Shown here piece by piece: positions 20,099 through 27,673 of a stretch of DNA of 32,148 nucleotides. Below the pieces are notes generated by a model that was not told where the DNA came from, did not search any database, and worked only from the letters and a program-made list of their open reading frames with translations. Each line of letters starts with the position of its first letter. The stretch's first letter is position 1. Source of the stretch: a virus; IMG/VR virus record IMGVR_UViG_3300031565_000215, positions 1 through 32,148 of that record. The stretch is one strand, 5' to 3'. A program made the translations under genes and the position numbers.

Positions 20099-21729
20099 CC
20101 ACAGACCGGCAGGAAAACTTCTCGGATCGGGCCGGACGGAAAATCGACAGCGTGATCGGGATCATCGCTCCCCGCCGCGCAATGCGAAACGAAGCCTTCC
20201 GCGAAATGCGAGCGTACGCCGTCAGCAGCTATCGCGGCGCGACGACCGACCGGCAGATGGGCGACTGGCTGCCGGGCGGCGGATCGGCCGACGCCGATCT
20301 GCTGACCGATCTGCCGAAGCTCCGTGAACGCTCCCGCGACCTCCTCCGAAACGACGGATCGGCCGCCGGCGTCGTGAAAACGATGGTAGACTCGGTGATC
20401 GGCACCGGGCACCGGCCGCAGTCGCTGCTGTCCTGGGAGGAACTCGGAATCGCCGAGGAGCAGGCCGAGGAGCTGCAGACGGAGGCCGAACGAATCTGGT
20501 CACGGTGGACTCAGCAGGCGGACGCATCGGAGCACGGCGATTTCTACGACCTGCAGGCGCTCGCCTATCGGCAGTATCTTGAGAATGGCGACGTGTGCCT
20601 GCTGCCGGTGATGCTGGCGACCGGCCGCGGCCGCGAGTTCTCCCTCGCATTTCAGCTCGTCGAGGCCGACCGGCTGAGCACGCCGACCGACAAGCTGGCG
20701 AGCAATGACCTGATTCGCGAGGGGGTCGAGATCGGCTCCTACGGCCAGGCGATGGCGTACTGGATCCGCAGAACGCATCCGGGCGACGTGACGTACTCGG
20801 GCCGATGGCACGCGGGCACGTCGGAAAACTACGTCAGGATCGCGGCCCGCAACCGGTTCGGCCGCCCGAACGTGATTCACCTTTTCCGGCAGCTCCGTGC
20901 GCACCAGTCGCGCGGGGTGCCGCTGCTCGCCCCCACGCTGCTCGTATTCCGGCACCTGAACCAGTATCTCGAGGCGGAGCTGATGGCGGCGCGGATCGCC
21001 GCCTGCTACGCGCTGCTGGTTCGCAGCGAGAACCCCGTGGCCTGGGGCGCGAACACCGCCGACAGCACGAACTCGGCGGGCAAGCGGATGGACAAAATGA
21101 AGCCCGGCATGATCGAATACCTCCGGCCGGGCGAGGACGTGAGCTCGTTTCTGCCGAACCGCCCGAATACCGGCATCGATCCGTTCGTGAAGATGATGCA
21201 ACGGATGATCTCGACGGCGACGGGCAACACGTATTCGCAGGTGTCGGGCGATTTCAGCCAATCATCGTACATCTCCGAACGGCTGGCGCAGCTCGGCGCA
21301 CGGCGCGGCTACGCGGCCGACCGGCGCTGGTTCGACGCGCAGTTCTGCCAGGTCGCCTGGGAGATGGTGCTCGAGGAGGCGTGGCTGCGCGGGATGTGGC
21401 AGGTCGATGATTTCTACGCGCAGCGGCCGGCGTGGACGCGGTCGACGTGGCTGCCGCCCGGCGAGCCCTGGGCCGATGTCGAGGCCGAGGGCAAGGGCGC
21501 CGAGCTCGCGTTGAGAAACAACCTCACCACGTACTCCCGCGAGATCCAGCAGCTCACCGGCATGACCGGCGAGGAGATGTTCCTGCAGCTCAATCGCGAC
21601 CGCAGGCTCGCCCGCAAACTCGACCTGCCGCTCCCCGATGACCAGCCGAATCCAGGCGGCGCGACCTCTGCCACGAAAACCGCCGCCGCTCGATCGACCC
21701 CCGATCAAGGCCCGGAGGCTCAGCCGTGA
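20095..21729 (+). CDS. Portal protein, lambda gpB family, 544 aa
   Basis: Lambda-type portal (PF05136). An N-terminal YRGATTDRQMGDWLPGGGSA, a central AENGDVCLLP-like strand, IHLFRQLRAHQSRGVPLLAP and LLVFRHLNQYLEAELMAARI are family hallmarks. YSQVSGDFSQSSYISERLAQ follows near residue 380. It forms the dodecameric ring at the capsid vertex through which DNA enters. The start is TTG 20095 overlapping the gpW stop, with GGAG at 20083-20086. The frame extends upstream to 19705 only through the gpW coding region in another frame. The last ~40 residues are Pro/Ala-rich. Confidence 0.92.
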   Translation: MTTDRQENFSDRAGRKIDSVIGIIAPRRAMRNEAFREMRAYAVSSYRGATTDRQMGDWLPGGGSADADLLTDLPKLRERSRDLLRNDGSAAGVVKTMVDSVIGTGHRPQSLLSWEELGIAEEQAEELQTEAERIWSRWTQQADASEHGDFYDLQALAYRQYLENGDVCLLPVMLATGRGREFSLAFQLVEADRLSTPTDKLASNDLIREGVEIGSYGQAMAYWIRRTHPGDVTYSGRWHAGTSENYVRIAARNRFGRPNVIHLFRQLRAHQSRGVPLLAPTLLVFRHLNQYLEAELMAARIAACYALLVRSENPVAWGANTADSTNSAGKRMDKMKPGMIEYLRPGEDVSSFLPNRPNTGIDPFVKMMQRMISTATGNTYSQVSGDFSQSSYISERLAQLGARRGYAADRRWFDAQFCQVAWEMVLEEAWLRGMWQVDDFYAQRPAWTRSTWLPPGEPWADVEAEGKGAELALRNNLTTYSREIQQLTGMTGEEMFLQLNRDRRLARKLDLPLPDDQPNPGGATSATKTAAARSTPDQGPEAQP

Positions 21730-23195
21730 ACGAAGAGCAGCACCAGATCACCCGCGTCCTCCAGGCGTTCTACGGCAATGCGTGGCTGATCGAGCCGGCG
21801 AAGTTCGAGGCGATCGCTGAATTCATCGAGGCGCGGGGCTCGGGGGCGTTGCTGGATCCGGAAGAGATTCGCGGTGTCGCCGCCGGGCGACGCGATTCCG
21901 GGCCGAGCGTCCAGCAAGCTCCCCAGGCCATCGGGATCATTCCGATCACCGGCGTGCTCGTGCACCGCACGTATGGCGTCAGCAATTGGAGCGGGGGAAC
22001 GTCGACGGAGCAGGCGGGCCGGACTTTCGATGGGATGATGGCCGATCCATCGATCTCCGCCATCGTGCTCGACATCGATTCGCCCGGCGGGATGGTTGAG
22101 GGCACGATCGAGTTGGCCGACAAGATCGCCGCCGGATCGAACCTTGGCACGAAGCGGGTGGTGGCACTTGCGAATGGCTACGCGGCGAGCGCAGCGTACT
22201 GGATCGGCGTCTCCGCACAGCAGTTTTTCTCTATCCCGAGCGGCGATGTCGGCAGCATCGGCGCTATCGCGATGCACGTGGATCAATCGGGGCTCGACGC
22301 GAAGGTCGGGATCAAACGCACGCTGATTCGAAGCGGCAAATACAAGGGCGAGGGTCATCCCTATGGCCCACTCGAGGACTCCGCCTTGGCAGCCGTGCAG
22401 CAGCGGCTCGATGAAATGTATGCCGAGTTCGTTGACGGCGTGGCAGCCGGCCGGCGCGTTTCACCTGAAACCGTGATCAACGATTTCGGCGAAGGCAGGA
22501 TGGTCCGCGCCGCCCACGCGGCAGCCGCCGACATGATCGACGGCATTCTGACCTTCGATCAACTCATTGGAAAAATCATTGCCACGCCGCGTGGCGAGTT
22601 CATTCGAGTTACCAGCTCGGCAGCAGACGTTCCACGTGGAATCGCCGGCGTTGCCGACACACCCGCCGGCACGTCCGGCAGAGAGGAGCACGAAATGTCC
22701 GTCAAAGATTTGACGCTCGAGCAGCTCCGGACCGAGCGGCCGGACCTGGTGAAATCCATCGAGGATGGAGCCGCGGCCGTGCTCGAGCCGCTGCACGAGG
22801 AATCGCAGGCGGCAGCCGTGACGGCCGCGAAGGCCGCCGGCGTCGCCGAGGGCACGGCCGAGGGCATGGGGCTCGAGCGCGTGCGGTGCGTTGCTATCGT
22901 GGACGCGGCCGCGAAATGCCAGCTCGAGGACACGGCGGCCCCGGTCATCAGCCAGCAGATCGCCGCCGGCGCGGATCCGCGCGACGCGATGATCGTCTTC
23001 CAGGCGGAGAAGATCCGGCAGCTCGCCGCCAGCCAGCCCGAGAAGGTCGGCCCGGCCCCGCCCGATGCGGGCAAGGAAAAGGAAACCGACGTTACCACGC
23101 CCGAGGGCCATCTGGCCGCGGCGCAGGCGTACCAGAAAGAACACGGCGGCTCCCTGTCCGAAGCCCTCCGGGCGACCGCACCGAAGCGGAAGTAG
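21726..23195 (+). CDS. S49-family (SppA-like) prohead protease fused to scaffold, 489 aa
   Basis: Residues ~68-275 are an S49 peptidase (PF01343, lambda gpC class). IVLDIDSPGGMVEG provides the oxyanion loop, Ser155 in ANGYAASAAYWI is the nucleophile, and Lys207 in RSGKYKGEGHPY sits 52 residues on, the spacing of the SppA Ser-Lys dyad. From residue ~324 the C-terminal part (MSVKDLTLEQLRTERPDL onward) is a helical scaffold. As in lambda C/Nu3, the scaffold can also be made from an internal start at 22695. It matures the prohead. ATG 21726 overlaps the portal stop. Confidence 0.9.
   Translation: MNEEQHQITRVLQAFYGNAWLIEPAKFEAIAEFIEARGSGALLDPEEIRGVAAGRRDSGPSVQQAPQAIGIIPITGVLVHRTYGVSNWSGGTSTEQAGRTFDGMMADPSISAIVLDIDSPGGMVEGTIELADKIAAGSNLGTKRVVALANGYAASAAYWIGVSAQQFFSIPSGDVGSIGAIAMHVDQSGLDAKVGIKRTLIRSGKYKGEGHPYGPLEDSALAAVQQRLDEMYAEFVDGVAAGRRVSPETVINDFGEGRMVRAAHAAAADMIDGILTFDQLIGKIIATPRGEFIRVTSSAADVPRGIAGVADTPAGTSGREEHEMSVKDLTLEQLRTERPDLVKSIEDGAAAVLEPLHEESQAAAVTAAKAAGVAEGTAEGMGLERVRCVAIVDAAAKCQLEDTAAPVISQQIAAGADPRDAMIVFQAEKIRQLAASQPEKVGPAPPDAGKEKETDVTTPEGHLAAAQAYQKEHGGSLSEALRATAPKRK
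22695..23195 (+). CDS. Nested scaffold protein from internal start (Nu3-like), 166 aa
   Basis: ATG 22695 is in frame with the protease gene and has AGAGGAG at 22682-22688, six bases upstream and as good as any start here. The product begins MSVKDLTLEQLRTERPDLVK and is Ala/Glu-rich and helical, as expected for a capsid scaffold. The residues before it (VADTPAGTSGREEHE) look like a linker. This repeats the lambda C/Nu3 arrangement. Confidence 0.7.
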   Translation: MSVKDLTLEQLRTERPDLVKSIEDGAAAVLEPLHEESQAAAVTAAKAAGVAEGTAEGMGLERVRCVAIVDAAAKCQLEDTAAPVISQQIAAGADPRDAMIVFQAEKIRQLAASQPEKVGPAPPDAGKEKETDVTTPEGHLAAAQAYQKEHGGSLSEALRATAPKRK

Positions 23196-23263
23196 AGACG
23201 CCCCGGTGGGGCGTCTGAGACGTCGGACCGTCTTCGGTCCGCTGCCACACGGCACGTCTCTAC
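23192..23263. repeat. Branched hairpin repeat after the scaffold stop
   Basis: Outer arms GTAGAGACG (23192-23200) and CGTCTCTAC (23255-23263) pair perfectly. Inside, AGACGCCCC-GGT-GGGGCGTCT (23196-23216) and CGGACCG-TCTT-CGGTCCG (23224-23241) are perfect hairpins, so two folds compete for 23196-23200. The stop codon of the scaffold lies in the first arm. The GTAGAGACG...CGTCTCTAC frame resembles, from memory, dispersed bacterial palindromic repeats. The remaining bases to 23315 hold only AGGAG for the next gene. Confidence 0.75.
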
Positions 23264-23315
23264 CATCGCGTTTTCAGTTTTCGATCCATCATCACCAATT
23301 TTCAGGAGCACTCGA

Positions 23316-24059
23316 ATGAGTCAGCAGAACGATTCAGGGTTCAAGACCTTCCGGGCCACGGCCGCGGTCAGTGCCTGGCACCTCGTCAAGCTCACCGTAG
23401 GCAGCGGCACGGCCGTCGAGCACACGGACGCCGGCGACAGCTTCATCGGCGTCGCCCAACACGATGCCGGCGTCGGCGAGATGGTCACCATCAAGCTGCG
23501 CGGGCTGCACGGGACCTACAAGTGCATGGCGAACGAGGCGATCGTGGCGGGCGCCTCGATCTACGCCGCCGCAACCGGCCACGTGGCCGACTCCGTCACC
23601 GGCTCGATCATCGGCGTGACGCTCGAGGCTGCCGTCGCCGCCGGGGGCGACGTGATCGAATGCCTGCTCGACAACACCGCGCCGTCGGCGATGGACAGCG
23701 ACAACCTGGCCAACGACGACAGCGACGAGGAGGGCGCCATCCCGTTCGTCGTGAGCGCCGTCATCACCAACTGCTTTACCGCCAAGGTGGTCGTCGCCAC
23801 GCTCAAACGCAAGGCGAAGGTCATCGACTGGTGGATGGTATCGCGCGACACCACCGCCTCCAGCATCACGTTGTACAACGGCACCACGAACGCCATGAAC
23901 ACGGCGCTGGCCAAAGGGACCGCCGACGCCACCTTGGTCAGGGGTGCAACCCTCATCGCCGCCTACGACGAAGTCGCCGCCGCCGGCACCATCCAGGTGG
24001 GCGGTGGAACCGCGGCCGCCGCATTCGACATCTTCGTGATGCTCGTCCCAATCGCCTGA
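23316..24059 (+). CDS. Head decoration protein, DUF2190-like N-domain plus beta C-domain, 247 aa
   Basis: Residues ~10-120 (AWHLVKLTVGSGTAVEHTDA, then FIGVAQHDAGVGEMVTIKLR, ATGHVADS, IIGVTLEAA) match capsid-cement proteins of the DUF2190 (PF09956) type. A second beta-rich domain (about 140-247, DWWMVSRDTTASSITLYNG) follows and could project from the capsid. ATG 23316 follows CAGGAG. The position between protease/scaffold and major capsid is that of lambda gpD. Confidence 0.75.
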   Translation: MSQQNDSGFKTFRATAAVSAWHLVKLTVGSGTAVEHTDAGDSFIGVAQHDAGVGEMVTIKLRGLHGTYKCMANEAIVAGASIYAAATGHVADSVTGSIIGVTLEAAVAAGGDVIECLLDNTAPSAMDSDNLANDDSDEEGAIPFVVSAVITNCFTAKVVVATLKRKAKVIDWWMVSRDTTASSITLYNGTTNAMNTALAKGTADATLVRGATLIAAYDEVAAAGTIQVGGGTAAAAFDIFVMLVPIA

Positions 24060-24077
24060 TGAAAGCCGGGCCGGATG

Positions 24078-24130
24078 GATGCCCTGTCCATCCCGTCCAT
24101 TCTGTTCATCGTGTCCATTTACCTGTCCGC
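24078..24130 (+). repeat. TGTCCATCC-type repeat
   Basis: Irregular units CTGTCCATCC, CGTCCATTC, TGTTCATCG, TGTCCATTT and CTGTCC lie in the 120-base gap before the major capsid gene. They resemble, from memory, a short tandem repeat scattered through planctomycete-like genomes. The nearby GAGGAG (24166-24171) serves the next gene. Confidence 0.6.
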
Positions 24131-24180
24131 CGGACTGTGGGGGACGAGCTGGCCGGCCCTGACCTGAGGAGATCGAATCG

Positions 24181-25146
24181 ATGATTCAATACGCAAACCG
24201 AGGAATTCCCCGCGCGGATCTCGGGGCCGCCGCCATGGAGTTCGTGATGAACCAGGCAGATTTCGTGGCCGGGAACGTCCTGCCCGAGCTGCCGGTGCAG
24301 AACAAGTCGGGAAAAATCGCGGTCGTCACCCGCGAGGGCATCACCACCGAGGTGGATGCGAAGCGTGCGCCGAGCGGCGCCTACAACCGCGACAGCTTCA
24401 CGGCCGAAGACCTCGAGTATGCCTGCGAGGAGTTCGGCCTCGAAGGCCCGCTCCCCGATGAGCGCCGGCGCGAGTACGTCAGCGATTTCGATGCCGAGCT
24501 GCTCACCGTCCAGACCACGATGCGCAAGCTGCTGGTGCAGCGGGAGAGACGGGTAGCCGCCGCGGTATTCAACGCCACCACTTGGCTCAGCAGCGACGCC
24601 ACTCTCTACACCGACTGGGCCAGCTCCGCCCCGTGGACGACCGCCGCCAGCGACGCCTACGCCCACGTCGCGGCCGCCAAGGAACAGGTGCGCATCAACT
24701 GCGGCATCGAGCCGAACGCCCTGATCTGCAACCAGACCACGATCAACCGCCTCAAGCAGCTCACCGTGATCAAGGCGGTGATCGCCTACGTGGAACGCGG
24801 GACCGATGCGGCGCTGTTCTCGGCGATCAGCGACCTGTTCGGCCTCCCGAAGATCATCGTTGCCCGGGCCACCACGAACAGCGCCCAGGAAGGCCAGACG
24901 TTCGTCGGCGCGAACCTCTGGTCCAACCTCTACGCGATGGTCGCCGTGGTCAGCGACGCCGGCCCGGCGCCCACGCCCGGCATCGGCCGCACGCCGCTCT
25001 GGACGCCCGACAGCCCCTCGAGCCTGGTGATCGAGTCCTACTATGAGCCCGAGCGGCGGCAGGAGATCTACCGCTGCCGGCACGACGTCGACGAGCTGAT
25101 CGTCGACAAATACTTCGGGCACCTGATGAAGATCGCCCTTGCCTGA
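24181..25146 (+). CDS. Major capsid protein, 321 aa
   Basis: Identified by position (after protease/scaffold and decoration, before connectors) and by an HK97-fold-like pattern: an N-terminal arm (PRADLGAAAMEFVMNQADFV), a long helix (FDAELLTVQTTMRKLLVQRE), a P-loop/beta region, and GLPKIIVARATTNSAQEGQT followed by a C-terminal beta segment ending in DVDELIVDKYFGHLMKIALA. It has no separate delta domain. ATG 24181 has GAGGAG nine bases upstream. It is followed by an unusual cluster of hairpins. Confidence 0.85.
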   Translation: MIQYANRGIPRADLGAAAMEFVMNQADFVAGNVLPELPVQNKSGKIAVVTREGITTEVDAKRAPSGAYNRDSFTAEDLEYACEEFGLEGPLPDERRREYVSDFDAELLTVQTTMRKLLVQRERRVAAAVFNATTWLSSDATLYTDWASSAPWTTAASDAYAHVAAAKEQVRINCGIEPNALICNQTTINRLKQLTVIKAVIAYVERGTDAALFSAISDLFGLPKIIVARATTNSAQEGQTFVGANLWSNLYAMVAVVSDAGPAPTPGIGRTPLWTPDSPSSLVIESYYEPERRQEIYRCRHDVDELIVDKYFGHLMKIALA

Positions 25147-25316
25147 GCTCGCCGCGAGCTGAACGCTCGCATCGCGATTGCCCTGCAATCGTCCAGCGGC
25201 CGTCTTCGGCCGCACGTGCCCGCGCGGCAGGACTCGTCCCCCTGCCGCGCAACTCCAGGACCGGGGCGGTGCGGACGCGGCGTCCGCTGCCGGATGCGGC
25301 ATCCGCATCGCCCCGG
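25146..25316. repeat. Cluster of strong hairpins after the major capsid gene
   Basis: Five perfect stems lie in 171 bases: AGCTCGC/GCGAGCT (25146-25160), GCGGCCG-TCTT-CGGCCGC (25196-25213), GCGCGGCAGG with CCTGCCGCGC (25222-25250), GCGGACGC/GCGTCCGC (25271-25287) and CGGATGC/GCATCCG (25291-25305). The last two are enclosed by CCGGGGCG/CGCCCCGG (25261-25268, 25309-25316), forming a branched structure. The second has the TCTT loop also seen at 23231-23234. Likely transcript 3'-end stabilisation or partial termination. The rest of the gap to 25344 has only the AAGGAT ribosome site. Confidence 0.8.
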
Positions 25317-25344
25317 CAACCTCATTCCCCAAGGATAGCGCCCC

Positions 25345-25716
25345 GTGACCTTCAAGGACCTGATGGACAGCGACGCGCAGGACGTGTTTCTCAACGACGA
25401 CGAGTTCGCCGAGGAGATCACGTACACGCCATCGGTGGGCGACGCGAAAACCATCAAGGCCTGCATCGACCGCGGCACATTCAACGAGCAGGCGGCCCCG
25501 GACGGCTCCCAGACCATCAAAACCGCACGCCTGTGGATCTGCACGGACGCGACCGCAGGCGTCGCGGCTCCCGCGCTGCAGGATACCGTGACGTTCGATT
25601 CGCTGACCTGGGCGGTCCAGGAGATCGACGGGCCGGCCGGCGGCATGGTGCTCCTCACCGTGCGGTCGATCGGCCAGACCGAGAAATCCAACCGCGAGCA
25701 CCGCATCAGGAGATGA
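25345..25716 (+). CDS. Head-tail connector, gpFII-like by position, 123 aa
   Basis: DVFLNDDEFAEEITYTPSVG near the N-terminus, then strands (LWICTDATAG, WAVQEIDGPAGGMVLLTVRS), is typical of the small beta-barrel head-tail joining proteins after the capsid gene. GTG 25345 follows CAAGGAT. Assignment rests on synteny plus the DxFxxxxxFAExxxY motif, so I treat the gpFII label as tentative. Confidence 0.65.
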   Translation: MTFKDLMDSDAQDVFLNDDEFAEEITYTPSVGDAKTIKACIDRGTFNEQAAPDGSQTIKTARLWICTDATAGVAAPALQDTVTFDSLTWAVQEIDGPAGGMVLLTVRSIGQTEKSNREHRIRR

Positions 25717-25719
25717 TCC

Positions 25720-26211
25720 GTGGCAGTGTCGCCCAGCGGGCCAATCTCGAAAGCGTTGAACAACCTCCGCACACTGCTGTCGAACTGTGCGGCGTTCAAA
25801 ACGCTCGTCGGCGCGGCGGACGCGGCGGCGGCACTGGCATCGATCCACCTGGTGGCGGTCGAGAATCCGACCCGGCCGTTCGCGTTGATTGCGTTCGCGG
25901 AGCGGGGCTGCTGGACGGCTCGCAAAAACGCGGGCGGAGCCGGCAACTATTTCCGCGACGAAGGCAGCCTGATGCTGCTGCTCGAGCAGGATGTGGCCGA
26001 GGGCACCAGCACGGAGCCCGACGCCGGACTGACGTTCGCGAACGCGCTCGGCGATATCGCGGCCGACATTCTTGAGCTGGCCGGCACCGGCACGTACCTG
26101 AGCGTGACGGGCGTGCGCGTGGTGCAGGGTCCGCAGCGTTCGCACCGCGACGCCGCCCCGAAGGAGGGCGATTACTACCAGGCTCTCCTCCAGGTCGACT
26201 GGGCGCTGTGA
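25720..26211 (+). CDS. Head-tail or tail-terminator protein, 163 aa
   Basis: A helical N-terminus (ISKALNNLRTLLSNCAAFKT) then alternating strands, with a LMLLLEQDVAEG strand and a DYYQALLQVDWAL ending, as in proteins at this place in siphovirus genomes (tail terminator or connector). No diagnostic motif. GTG 25720 has AGGAG upstream. It precedes an A-rich repeat. Confidence 0.55.
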   Translation: MAVSPSGPISKALNNLRTLLSNCAAFKTLVGAADAAAALASIHLVAVENPTRPFALIAFAERGCWTARKNAGGAGNYFRDEGSLMLLLEQDVAEGTSTEPDAGLTFANALGDIAADILELAGTGTYLSVTGVRVVQGPQRSHRDAAPKEGDYYQALLQVDWAL

Positions 26212-26214
26212 TCG

Positions 26215-26246
26215 AATGCAAAATGAAAAATGCAAAATGAAAAAAG
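26215..26246 (+). repeat. AAAATGCAAAATG-type A-rich repeat, copy 3
   Basis: GAATGCAAAATGAAAAATGC followed by AAAATGAAAAAAGTC. It begins four bases after a stop codon. It shares a long exact string with the copy at 4830-4879. The following GGAGG (26254-26258) is the actual ribosome site of the next gene. Confidence 0.8.
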
Positions 26247-26262
26247 TCGAGCCGGAGGCACC

Positions 26263-26739
26263 ATGCAGGTCAAGACGATGATCAGCTACCAGGTCGCGCC
26301 GGACGCCTTGCCCGGTGAGATGGAGCACGCGGTCGAACGCGAGCTCGGCAGCGTCATCTCCGATCTGTGGTTCAAGACGTTTCTGCCGCGGCATTTCACC
26401 CCGCGGGCCATGTCATTGTACGCCTACACCGCGCGCTCGGCCGAATACCTGAAACGCAAGCTCCGCGTGAAGCACCACCAGGATCCGCTCGTCTGGACCG
26501 GCACGCTGAAGGCGATGGTCACCGGTGCCATCACGGTGCATACGAAACGCCAGACGGCCGAGGGGCGAATGAACGTGCCGCGCTACCTCTATCAGTACCG
26601 CACCACGAAGGTGATGAAAAAGGACAAGGAGTTGATCGCCGTGGCCCCGGGCGAGATGCAGGCGATGACTGATTTCTTGCAGCGGCGGATCGCCGACCGA
26701 ATCGAGCTGGCCCGCGTGCCAGAGGAGATCCTGATATGA
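26263..26739 (+). CDS. Minor tail/neck protein (gpZ-like by position), 158 aa
   Basis: WFKTFLPRHFTPRAMSLYAY, then EYLKRKLRVKHHQDPLVWTG, recurs in phage neck/tail-completion proteins (a HFT-x-x-A core, Y-x-x-R, then K-x-x-x-H-x-x-PLVWTG). ATG 26263 follows GGAGGCACC. The frame continues upstream into the A-rich repeat, where a start would only add MQNEKSRAGGT. The end overlaps the tail-tube ATG. Confidence 0.65.
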   Translation: MQVKTMISYQVAPDALPGEMEHAVERELGSVISDLWFKTFLPRHFTPRAMSLYAYTARSAEYLKRKLRVKHHQDPLVWTGTLKAMVTGAITVHTKRQTAEGRMNVPRYLYQYRTTKVMKKDKELIAVAPGEMQAMTDFLQRRIADRIELARVPEEILI

Positions 26740-27656
26740 GCGTTTCAAACGTGCACGTGCTCTATGCCGTGCAGATCACGAGCGGTGCGTTGCTGGACCA
26801 GGTGGACGACTGGAATTTCAACGCCGGCCTCCGCCACATCCTTGCCGCCGGGGACGGACAAGTCGATCCTACCTACGTTGCGGTGGGCCTGCAGGAGCCG
26901 ACGATTTCATTCTCGACGACCGCCATCGCGACGGCCCTGGGGGCCTGCGGGATCAGCGGCTTGGCGATCGCAGCGGCGAACGCGCTCATCGCGTGGCTCC
27001 AGAAAACCGCCGAGGGCGGCACGCGGGCGAGCGGCGCGAATCACATCAAGGCGGTCATGAACAAGGGCATCCTCGTGCCGCGGCAGTTGACGGCGAACAG
27101 CGACGGCTCGCTCGCGCGCCTGGCGTTCGATGCGATCGCGACGTACGACGGCACCAACCTTCCGTTCGTGCTCACCAGCTCGCAGGTATTGACCGGCGCG
27201 CCGGCCGTCGGCGAGGGATTCGTGGCCGGGCCGGTCGCGGTGAACGGCACCACGCTCAACGGCGTGCAATCGATCACCATCGATTTCGGCCTGCAGGTCC
27301 GCACGGTCAGCGGCGACGGCCAGACCTATCCGACGTACTGCTACGTGGCGAGCCGGCAGCCGTCGATCCGCGTGGCGGTGCTCGATCCATCGATCTTCAC
27401 CACGCTGGACCTGAGCGGCGCGGCACAGTCGGGCACCAACAGCATGGTCTACCTTCGCAAGGTCGACGAGGGCGGCACGCGGGTGGCGGACGCAACCGCC
27501 CAGCACATCAGCTTCAGCATCGACGAGGGCCACATTCACGTGAGCGGCATTCGCGGCAGCCAGGGGCAGGAGATCGGCAGCGAGGTGCTGATCACGCCCA
27601 CCTGGGACGCGGCGGCCGCCATCATGGTGATCAACGCGGCCACGGCAATCAGTTAA
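26736..27656 (+). CDS. Probable major tail tube protein, 306 aa
   Basis: Beta-strand-rich with Gly/Thr/Ser repeats (e.g. LNGVQSITIDFGLQVRTVSG, then SRQPSIRVAVLD and GHIHVSGIRGSQGQE). It sits between the connector genes and the chaperone/tape-measure pair, the place of the tail tube. No motif is decisive. ATG 26736 overlaps the preceding stop (ATGA). The protein lacks signal or membrane segments. Confidence 0.65.
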   Translation: MSVSNVHVLYAVQITSGALLDQVDDWNFNAGLRHILAAGDGQVDPTYVAVGLQEPTISFSTTAIATALGACGISGLAIAAANALIAWLQKTAEGGTRASGANHIKAVMNKGILVPRQLTANSDGSLARLAFDAIATYDGTNLPFVLTSSQVLTGAPAVGEGFVAGPVAVNGTTLNGVQSITIDFGLQVRTVSGDGQTYPTYCYVASRQPSIRVAVLDPSIFTTLDLSGAAQSGTNSMVYLRKVDEGGTRVADATAQHISFSIDEGHIHVSGIRGSQGQEIGSEVLITPTWDAAAAIMVINAATAIS

Positions 27657-27673
27657 CGTGACGGGTTAATCGA

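Noticed and set aside
24106-26394. A 762-codon open frame on the - strand across capsid and connector genes
   Set aside because: It lies antisense to three + strand genes with ribosome sites and family features, and crosses the hairpin cluster. High-GC DNA commonly leaves such antisense frames open, and it has no convincing motif.
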